DNA of 5,070 nucleotides, taken from assembly GCA_030589225.1 (NCBI GenBank), contig JAUUWD010000165.1, positions 1 through 5,070 on the forward strand. Direction: 5' to 3'. A program made the translations under genes and the position numbers. Below, piece by piece: positions 1-4,791 of this stretch; position 1 is the stretch's first letter, and the number at the start of each line of letters is the position of its first letter. This stretch comes from Desulfobacteraceae bacterium. Its GTDB lineage: Bacteria > Desulfobacterota > DSM-4660 > Desulfatiglandales > Desulfatiglandaceae. A model generated the notes under the pieces. The model saw only the letters and a program-made list of their open reading frames with translations, ran no database searches and was not told the DNA's origin.

Positions 1-1
1 C

Positions 2-412
2 TGGGGAGCTGCCGTTCTTGTGGCATCCCTTATTATTGCTCTCATCCCCTGTATTTGACACCTGGCATCCCTGTGTGTTGTTTATGTCGTTCAAGCTTTC
101 CGTATCTTCGGTCTCTTCCTCATCGTAGACAAACGTATGGAATTCTGGCCTGCCTCAATGGAGAGCTTCAATATTGTTAAAACCAATTTTTGGCCTTTTT
201 TGGGCCTTTCAGTTGTCGCGAGTATTATCGGAAGTATCGGAGCCATTGCATGCGGAATCGGTATGGCTGTCACTGCCCCTATCCAGGTTTGTATCCTGAC
301 CGTGGCCTACCGCGATGTGTTCAGTGAGGTCGAGAAACCTGCCACCACTGTTGAAACGCCTGACATTGATACAGATGCAGAGACAAACACTAACATTGAA
401 GAACCGGAGTAA
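2..412 (+). pseudogene. Polytopic membrane protein, 5' end outside window, interrupted by in-frame TGA
   Basis: Frame 2 reads as one hydrophobic membrane protein across 2-412, apart from a TGA at 56-58. Before the stop it gives WGAAVLVASLIIALIPCI; after it comes HLASLCVVYVVQAFRIFGLF, then LIVDKRMEFWPASMESFNIV, a further hydrophobic stretch with GAIACGIGMAVTAPI, AYRDVF, and an acidic tail rich in Glu, Asp and Thr. The pattern of a 'vDkrm-fWpA-e-S' loop, a Gly/Cys-rich helix pair and a final aYrDvF is what I recall from bacterial integral membrane proteins with repeated TM pairs (DUF975/DUF2189-like). I cannot assign a Pfam family with certainty, and no function is known. The first downstream ATG (137) has no Shine-Dalgarno and falls in the middle of the conserved loop, so a separate 91-residue gene starting there is unlikely. 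The TGA may be a true nonsense mutation, a sequencing error (TGG would fit) or, least likely, selenocysteine. The gene ends in TAA 9 nt before the next gene. Confidence 0.6.
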
Positions 413-421
413 CTCTTTCCA

Positions 422-895
422 ATGGATTCTGCTGGAGAACGGCGAATCGGAGCCCACCATTCGCCGTTCTTGTCCTTGACCCGCCCTCGTTCCTACTGGG
501 ACGTGGTGGGGGCACATTTTCCCCTTGCCTTAGTGACAGGGATCGTTTTGTTTGTGTCGAGGTGGATTCCAGGTAATCTCTTACCTTTAAGACCCTGCAC
601 ATTTCTTCAACTGACAGGCTATCCATGTCCATTCTGCGGTTTTACCCGATCGTTCTGGGCCATGTCTCATGGGGACTGGGCCTCCGCTCTGTACAACTCC
701 CCTATCGCCTGCCTGGTGTATGTCGCGGTTGTGCTCGTGTTCGTGTGGAACGCTGCGGGCCTGCTGCTCGGTGTTGAAATTTCACGTAACCGATTCCTGC
801 GGCTAAAGGCCGGTAGGGCTCGCTGGGGTATTGCTATTTTTTCTGTCTTACTTGCCCTGAACTGGGCTTACAGGCTGGGGATAGATCTCAAATAG
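422..895 (+). CDS. DUF2752 family small membrane protein
   Basis: This 157-residue protein carries the DUF2752 hallmark: C59, then LTGYPCPFCGFTRS at residues 64-77, with a CxxC at C69/C72 and R76, followed by a Gly-Asp and Ala-Leu-x-Asn-x-Pro segment (residues 84-94). It has three likely membrane helices, about 32-48, 95-117 and 134-150, and a basic loop (about 121-133) between the last two. The family has no established biochemical function. The CxxC hints at metal binding or redox, but that is inference. The ATG lies 9 nt after the preceding gene's stop; GGAG at 406-409 is a somewhat distant Shine-Dalgarno (12 nt), and co-transcription is likely. The first 20 or so residues are not conserved-looking and coincide with a strong inverted repeat (436-470), so a later start such as GTG 503 or 506 is possible. 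The domain call is firm, the start is not. Confidence 0.85.
   Translation: MDSAGERRIGAHHSPFLSLTRPRSYWDVVGAHFPLALVTGIVLFVSRWIPGNLLPLRPCTFLQLTGYPCPFCGFTRSFWAMSHGDWASALYNSPIACLVYVAVVLVFVWNAAGLLLGVEISRNRFLRLKAGRARWGIAIFSVLLALNWAYRLGIDLK
436..470. repeat. 12-bp perfect inverted repeat at the start of the DUF2752 gene
   Basis: The arm AGAACGGCGAAT (436-447) and its exact reverse complement (459-470) flank an 11-nt loop. It begins 24 nt after the stop of the upstream membrane gene and 12 nt after the predicted DUF2752 start codon. A U-run is lacking (TTGTCC follows), so it is not a standard rho-independent terminator. It could be a partial terminator or attenuator, an mRNA structure that damps translation, or a palindromic repeat that has slipped into the reading frame. 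Confidence 0.75.
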
Positions 896-960
896 TAAGA
901 ACCCTTGCCTTGTTGGAATTTCAACAAAACCCTCTCAACCGCTTTTTTCTTTTACCAATT

Positions 961-984
961 CTCCATTACTCCAATACTCCGAAA
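961..984. repeat. Short imperfect 8-nt tandem repeat (CTCCAWTA)
   Basis: Three adjacent units read CTCCATTA, CTCCAATA and CTCCGAAA, with a further CTCCAAGG at 992-999 after a gap. The tract is low-complexity and lies just upstream of the terminator hairpin. There is no sign of function, and it may simply be a slippage product. Confidence 0.4.
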
Positions 985-1006
985 CGCAAAACTCCAAGGC
1001 AGAGCC

Positions 1007-1057
1007 ATCTGGCCCTGACCTCCCGCTGAACTTCAGCGGGAGGGGGACCAGATTTTT
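1007..1057 (+). terminator. Rho-independent terminator after the DUF2752 gene
   Basis: The inner stem CCTCCCGCTG (1019-1028) pairs with CAGCGGGAGG (1034-1043) around the loop AACTT; the symmetry runs on through the loop to a 12-bp arm with one central base. An outer stem, ATCTGG (1007-1012) with CCAGAT (1048-1053), plus CCC/GGG, extends it with small bulges (TGA at 1016-1018, A1047). T1053-1057 follows directly, which sets the direction as plus strand; the minus strand has no T-run. It lies 111 nt past the DUF2752 stop and insulates birA from upstream transcription. Confidence 0.85.
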
Positions 1058-1149
1058 CATGTTAGGAAAAAGTATCAAGCCAGCCCCTTTTCTCCGATTT
1101 ACTACTCCCTTCACAACAAAAGCTACCTTTCAAGCAGATAGCTTCACAA

Positions 1150-1181
1150 TCGTAAACCAAAATAAATAACTTGGTTGACAA
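1150..1181. promoter_or_regulatory. Predicted BirA operator (bioO-type) controlling birA
   Basis: The left half TCGTAAACC (1150-1158) and the right half GGTTGACAA (1173-1181) are separated by 14 A/T-rich bases. The Gram-negative BirA operator is known as TTGTAAACC, a spacer of about 14-16, then GGTTTACAA; each half here matches 8 of 9 positions, and the halves match each other at 7 of 9. The site lies directly upstream of birA and overlaps its -35 box, so BirA carrying biotinyl-AMP bound here would block transcription. The match is seen directly; binding and repression are inference. The same span contains the TTG (1171) that would otherwise open the longest birA reading frame. Confidence 0.75.
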
Positions 1182-1203
1182 TATCAAAAATGGATGTTAT
1201 CGA
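1175..1203 (+). promoter_or_regulatory. Predicted birA-symporter promoter
   Basis: A perfect -35 hexamer TTGACA (1175-1180) is followed after 17 nt by TATCGA (1198-1203), a weak -10 matching the first three positions of TATAAT; TGTTAT at 1195-1200 fits better by sequence but leaves only 14 nt. Transcription would begin near 1210, giving a leader of about 50 nt. The -35 is embedded in the right half of the BirA-type operator: the single departure of that half from consensus (T to G) is what creates TTGACA. Confidence 0.55.
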
Positions 1204-1260
1204 CACACTGCTATCCGCGGAGGTAGGATTTATTTCACCTATTTGGAAAACTCGCAGGCC

Positions 1261-2232
1261 ATGTCAACAAAAAATCAGTTACTATCGTTTCTAAAAGAAA
1301 GTAAAGGGAATTGGATATCCGGTGAATCAATGAGCAGCAAAATGTCCGTTAGCCGGGCGGCCATCTGGAAACATATCCAGAAGCTGCGAGAAGATGGCTA
1401 TGTTATAGAATCGTCTCCGAAAAAAGGATATATTCTCAAGAAGGCTCCCGATCTGCTGCTATCCAATGAAATCCGCGAAGGGCTCACTACAGAAATTTTT
1501 GGCAGGGGAGATATCGTTTACTTCAGTGAAACAGACTCCACCAATACAAGGGCAAAAGAGTTAGCGGATCAGGGTGCCCCTGAAGGAACAGTTGTTGTAT
1601 CTGAAAAACAGACAGACGGAAGGGGAAGGAAAGGAAGAAACTGGTTTTCTCCATCCCGGGAAGGAATTTACGTTTCCCTTATCTTGAGACCGGGCATATC
1701 TCCAGACGAGGCGCCCAAAACAACCCTGTTGACCGCGGTTGCTGTGGCTGAAGCCCTCATTTCCCTGACGCTATTGAAGGTCAGTATTAAATGGCCAAAT
1801 GATATCCTCACTAACGGGAAAAAGATAGCAGGCATTCTTACGGAAATCAGGGCCGAGATTGATGCAATAGATTATATTATAGTCGGTTTAGGGCTTAACG
1901 TTAACACACCGGATTTCCCTGATGATATCAGAGAAAACGCAACTTCGATTTTGATTGAAACGGGAAAGCACTTTCCAAGGGTCACGGTTATAAGGGAATA
2001 CTTAAAGCAGTATGAGAGGTATTACAAAATATTTGGAAGAATCGGTTTTGAGCCCATTTTGACACGATGGAAAGAGCTTTCGAATATTATCGGACGGCAG
2101 ATAACAGTTGAGGCGACAGGTACTAAGCATACCGGACAAGTCCAGGATATTGATAGAGACGGAGTTCTGATTCTCAAAGATAATGCAGGGAAATATCACA
2201 GGATATTTTCCGGAGATGTCATATTGATGTAG
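1261..2232 (+). CDS. birA: Bifunctional biotin--[acetyl-CoA-carboxylase] ligase / biotin operon repressor BirA
   Basis: BirA activates biotin to biotinyl-5'-AMP and transfers it to a lysine of biotin carboxyl-carrier domains in the cytoplasm; forms with an N-terminal helix-turn-helix also repress transcription. From ATG 1261 the protein has 323 residues, close to the E. coli length. Domains in order: winged HTH (about 1-60, recognition region SRAAIWKHIQKLREDGY at 31-47, wing with PKKGYIL at 53-59); catalytic core (ETDSTN 90-95, biotinyl-AMP loop GRGRKGRNW 120-128, KWPND 177-181, KIAGILTE 188-195, GLGLNVN 209-215); C-terminal SH3-like domain (about 275-323). No key motif is missing. The frame stays open back to TTG 1171, but that codon lies in the operator/promoter, so the extra 30 residues are unlikely. 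ATG 1261 has only a weak Shine-Dalgarno (AGG at 1256-1258); TTG 1243 is an alternative. The intact HTH plus the operator upstream suggest autoregulation. The symporter gene follows after 2 nt. Confidence 0.95.
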   Translation: MSTKNQLLSFLKESKGNWISGESMSSKMSVSRAAIWKHIQKLREDGYVIESSPKKGYILKKAPDLLLSNEIREGLTTEIFGRGDIVYFSETDSTNTRAKELADQGAPEGTVVVSEKQTDGRGRKGRNWFSPSREGIYVSLILRPGISPDEAPKTTLLTAVAVAEALISLTLLKVSIKWPNDILTNGKKIAGILTEIRAEIDAIDYIIVGLGLNVNTPDFPDDIRENATSILIETGKHFPRVTVIREYLKQYERYYKIFGRIGFEPILTRWKELSNIIGRQITVEATGTKHTGQVQDIDRDGVLILKDNAGKYHRIFSGDVILM

Positions 2233-2234
2233 AC

Positions 2235-3614
2235 ATGGACATTGCCATTATTTTTATATATTTTTCGGGCCTGATTTATATTGGCAGCAGGTCCTTTAGG
2301 GTCATCAAAGGGATAGACAGTTTTTTTGTTGCAGATAGGAAAGCCCCCTTCCTGATTGTTGCCGGCTCCCTTTTTGCCACCATAATCGGGGGCTCTTCCA
2401 CCGTTGGAATGGCCGGCCTGGGTTACAGGCAGGGTCTGGTAGGATCCTGGTGGCTTCTGGTAGGGGCTTTCGGGCTTTTTTTGCTGGGGCTTTTTCTGGC
2501 AAAAAAGGTTAGGGGGTATTCCCTTTACACTTTACCGGAAATTCTTGAGATTCAGTATGGAGTCGAGACGAAGCTCATTGCCTCATGCGTGATAGTGATT
2601 GCCTGGACGGGTATTATTGCAGGCCAGATTGTTGCAGCAGGAAAAATATTAGAGACCATTTTAAAAGCCCCCCCTTCCCTTTTAATGATCATAACTGCTG
2701 TTGTCTTTATCACATACACGCTGTTAGGAGGACAACATTCAGTTGTTAGAACAGATACAATCCAGAGCTTGATCATTATTATTGCAATTCTTGTCTCGAT
2801 TCCCCTTTGTCTTGACAAAGTGGGAGGGGTTTTGTCAATGAGAGAAACCCTTGGTGCGGACTACTTTTCATTTCCAGTAAACTCACGTTTTACCTGGAAA
2901 ACATTAGCTACATATCTCTTTTTGGTTGGGTCGAGCTATCTGGTTGGCCCTGATATATACTCAAGGATCTTTTGTGCTAAGGACGAAAAGACCGCCAGGA
3001 ATGCCACCATGGCGGTAGCCCTGGCATCAGTACCATTTGCCTTTATTATTACTATGATTGGCATGTCGGCCAGGGTATTATTTCCACAGATTAGTCCGGA
3101 AGCTTCCTTTCCGACAATAATCAACCATATTTTCCCCGTTGGATTGAATGGACTCGTTATTGCCGCACTCCTTTCCGCAATGATGTCCTCAGCAGACACA
3201 TGTCTATTAACAACCAGCACAATTCTGTCAATGGATGTAATAAAGCCCTTTTTGAGATCGGGCATATCAGAGAAAAAACTCCTTTTTCTTTCCAGATTCC
3301 TTATCGTGGTGATAGGTATCCTTTCTCTTGCAGTCGCGCTAAGGCTAAAAGGAGTCATCTCATCCCTCCTTCTTGGCTATACTGTTTATACATCCGGACT
3401 TGTTTTCCCAATTCTTCTCGGTTTTTGGAGGCACAAGCTTAAGCTAAACAGGGGGGGCGCGATCTCAGCCATGGTGGCTGGAGGGGGATTGGCATTGTCC
3501 GGGAAACTTATGGGGTTGAATGATTTTGGCCTCTACGGCTTTTTTCTGTCCGGCCTTATCCTGGTAGCCGTAAGCCGTTTTATATCCTTTGGTGCGCCTC
3601 ACAGGCTGAAATAA
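2235..3614 (+). CDS. Sodium:solute symporter (SSS) family protein, candidate vitamin transporter
   Basis: This 459-residue inner-membrane protein has about 12-13 hydrophobic helices and belongs to the SSS family (LeuT fold, Na+-coupled uptake), at the short end of its usual length. Family marks in order: FFVADRKAP (30-38), the first core helix with GSLFATIIGGSSTVGMAG (44-61), YTLPEILEIQYG (98-109), YTLLGGQHSVVRTDTIQS (161-178), GPDIYSRIFCAKD (238-250), and AMMSSADTCLLTTSTILSMD (315-334). In the last, S318/S319 align with the Na2-site Ser/Thr pair of PutP and vSGLT. The ATG lies 2 nt after the birA stop with no close Shine-Dalgarno (GGAG 2212-2215 is 19 nt away), so translational coupling to birA is likely. 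Co-transcription under a BirA-type operator makes biotin, or a related vitamin such as pantothenate, a plausible substrate; this is inference from context, since SSS substrates cannot be read from sequence alone. The last 16 nt overlap nagZ tail-to-tail. Confidence 0.9.
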   Translation: MDIAIIFIYFSGLIYIGSRSFRVIKGIDSFFVADRKAPFLIVAGSLFATIIGGSSTVGMAGLGYRQGLVGSWWLLVGAFGLFLLGLFLAKKVRGYSLYTLPEILEIQYGVETKLIASCVIVIAWTGIIAGQIVAAGKILETILKAPPSLLMIITAVVFITYTLLGGQHSVVRTDTIQSLIIIIAILVSIPLCLDKVGGVLSMRETLGADYFSFPVNSRFTWKTLATYLFLVGSSYLVGPDIYSRIFCAKDEKTARNATMAVALASVPFAFIITMIGMSARVLFPQISPEASFPTIINHIFPVGLNGLVIAALLSAMMSSADTCLLTTSTILSMDVIKPFLRSGISEKKLLFLSRFLIVVIGILSLAVALRLKGVISSLLLGYTVYTSGLVFPILLGFWRHKLKLNRGGAISAMVAGGGLALSGKLMGLNDFGLYGFFLSGLILVAVSRFISFGAPHRLK

Positions 3615-4666
3615 GCTCTTACTTCCTTAATAGACACTTTTTTTGTCTTCTTTAGAAATCCAGACTTGGCCTTCATGATCCGTCCAAGAGACTGGTGAAG
3701 TCTATGTCCCGAGATTTCGCCCCGGATCACCTTCATTCTAAGAATCTCGATACCTTCAAGGACCCGGGTTTGGTCCTCACATATCAAAAGGAGATCAGAC
3801 CCTGCCTCAAAGGATGCGACGGCCCCTTCGGCCACCCCCCACTTTTTTTTGATTGCACCCATTTCAAGATCGTCGGTTAGAATTAATCCCTTGAAGCCAA
3901 TTGTTTCTCTGAGAAGTTCTGACAGGATCTTATTGGAAAGGGTAGCGGGAAGCGCCGGCTCAACAGACTGATATATTGCGTGCGATGTCATGATACCAGA
4001 AACACCTGCCGCTACAGCCCCTTTGAAAGGTGGGAGATTGATTTCTTCCATTTCCCTGCCATCCAATTCGATTGTTGGGAGATGATGATGGGGGTCCAGC
4101 GATGTCTTGCCCAAACCCGGGAAGTGCTTGGCCACGGCCATCACTCCATTTTCCTGAAGTACTTTAATGACTACCTGCCCAAGCATTGCAACTTTTTTCG
4201 GGTCGTCGCTGAAAGTTCGACCTGCCAGGTGCTTTTCAGGCTCACCCCACCTAACGTCCACTACCGGTGCCAGATCCATGTTGAGGCCTACTAAGGTCAT
4301 TTCCCTCGCTGTAACTTCAGCAAACTCCCTGGCCCTGTCCATCGGCTTCGGGTCCGCTCCAATGGCCTCGTTGCCGGGGAAACAGGTAAAAGGCTCCCTT
4401 AGCCTGGCCACCGGGCCCCCTTCCTGATCAACGGCAAGAAAAAGTGGGATGCCGTGATATTTCATAGCCCGATCTTGTAGATCCTTACAAAGCCTGGCCA
4501 GTTGAACAGGATTTTCAATGTTCCTGCTAAACAGAATCACCCCGCCCAGACAATAATCCCGAATGAGAGCCTCTGTGTCCGCATCCAGTTCCTTACCAGG
4601 CATTCCGGCCATGAAAAGCCGACCTATCTTGTTGTTAAGTTCTGACAGCTCAAGTGTGGAGTGCAC
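3599..4666 (-). CDS. nagZ: Beta-N-acetylhexosaminidase NagZ (glycoside hydrolase family 3)
   Basis: NagZ removes N-acetylglucosamine from anhydro-muropeptides during peptidoglycan recycling. The 355-residue protein is a single GH3 TIM-barrel domain of the usual length for the one-domain form. Visible motifs: LAVDQEGGPVARL (77-89), GLNMDLAPVVDV (127-138), AGRTFSDDP (148-156), VAKHFPGLGKT (178-188), the loop DPHHHLPT (191-198) carrying the Asp191-His193 pair expected to act as general acid/base, and LTDDLEMGA (263-271) with D265 as the probable nucleophile. The common KHFPGHG appears as KHFPGLG. No signal peptide or lipobox is visible, which agrees with a cytoplasmic enzyme. The start is GTG (4664-4666), supported by AGGAG 9 nt upstream. 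The stop TGA lies inside the end of the convergent symporter gene. A sugar nucleotidyltransferase gene diverges from its 5' side. Confidence 0.93.
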   Translation of the reverse strand: MHSTLELSELNNKIGRLFMAGMPGKELDADTEALIRDYCLGGVILFSRNIENPVQLARLCKDLQDRAMKYHGIPLFLAVDQEGGPVARLREPFTCFPGNEAIGADPKPMDRAREFAEVTAREMTLVGLNMDLAPVVDVRWGEPEKHLAGRTFSDDPKKVAMLGQVVIKVLQENGVMAVAKHFPGLGKTSLDPHHHLPTIELDGREMEEINLPPFKGAVAAGVSGIMTSHAIYQSVEPALPATLSNKILSELLRETIGFKGLILTDDLEMGAIKKKWGVAEGAVASFEAGSDLLLICEDQTRVLEGIEILRMKVIRGEISGHRLHQSLGRIMKAKSGFLKKTKKVSIKEVRAYFSL

Positions 4667-4675
4667 GGGATTTAT

Positions 4676-4680
4676 CTCCT
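4676..4680 (-). promoter_or_regulatory. Shine-Dalgarno AGGAG of nagZ
   Basis: On the minus strand AGGAG is followed by 9 nt and then GTG. This spacing supports the GTG at 4664-4666 as the nagZ start. Confidence 0.7.
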
Positions 4681-4726
4681 TTTATGTAAATGACCACGGT
4701 GATTACCTACAACCCATCAATATTCA

Positions 4727-4753
4727 TTGACTTCTCGTTTGATCATGTATAAT
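4727..4753 (+). promoter_or_regulatory. Predicted promoter of the nucleotidyltransferase gene
   Basis: TTGACT (4727-4732, 5 of 6 matches) and a perfect TATAAT (4748-4753) are separated by 15 nt, shorter than the ideal 17. Transcription would start near 4760, about 32 nt before the ATG. The start region carries overlapping palindromes, GCAATAATTGC (4760-4770) and AATTGCAATT (4765-4774), which could be an operator or chance in A/T-rich DNA. The same 125-nt gap must also hold the nagZ promoter; on the minus strand only a weak TTGCAA/TATACA pair is seen. Confidence 0.6.
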
Positions 4754-4791
4754 CAGTGGGCAATAATTGCAATTAAAAAAAACAATATCTC

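Larger units (their letters stand above)
896..1260. other. Intergenic region between the DUF2752 gene and birA
   Basis: No convincing gene lies here. From left to right it holds: a weak hairpin (TTGTTG 910-915 with CAACAA 922-927, loop of 6) without an adjacent T-run; a run of imperfect 8-nt units of the type CTCCAWTA at about 961-984; the terminator hairpin at 1007-1057; a short inverted pair AAGCTA/TAGCTT (1120-1125, 1139-1144) partly inside a direct repeat of CTTCACAA (1109-1116, 1142-1149); the BirA-type operator; the birA promoter; and a leader of about 50 nt. An open frame of 36 codons at 1059-1169 overlaps the terminator tail and the operator and looks fortuitous. Confidence 0.7.

Noticed and set aside
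56..58. TGA read as tryptophan through an alternative genetic code
   Set aside because: nagZ ends with TGA at the expected length, and the window's genes use TGG for Trp throughout.
137..412. A stand-alone 91-residue gene starting at ATG 137
   Set aside because: The same frame continues upstream with matching hydrophobic sequence, the ATG is in the middle of a conserved-looking loop, and it has no Shine-Dalgarno.
209..517. 102-codon minus-strand open frame across the end of the membrane gene and start of the DUF2752 gene
   Set aside because: Antisense to two plus-strand reading frames with clear membrane-protein character; its low-complexity translation looks like a shadow.
1059..1169. 36-codon open frame starting at ATG 1059, ending just before birA control region
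   Set aside because: It begins within a few bases of the terminator T-run, has no usable Shine-Dalgarno outside the terminator stem, runs into the operator, and encodes no recognisable pattern.
1219..1230. ATT at 1228 as a non-standard birA start after GGAGG
   Set aside because: Spacing is only 3-4 nt and ATT starts are very rare; ATG 1261 matches the usual N-terminus of the family.
2936..3358. 140-codon open frame on the minus strand inside the symporter gene
   Set aside because: It is antisense to a well-supported SSS protein whose core motifs span this stretch; its own translation shows no family pattern.
3631..3647. Small hairpin AGACA/TGTCT with a T-rich loop past the symporter stop, as a terminator
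   Set aside because: The stem is only 5 bp of weak pairs, the Ts are in the loop and not after the stem, and it lies within the nagZ coding sequence.
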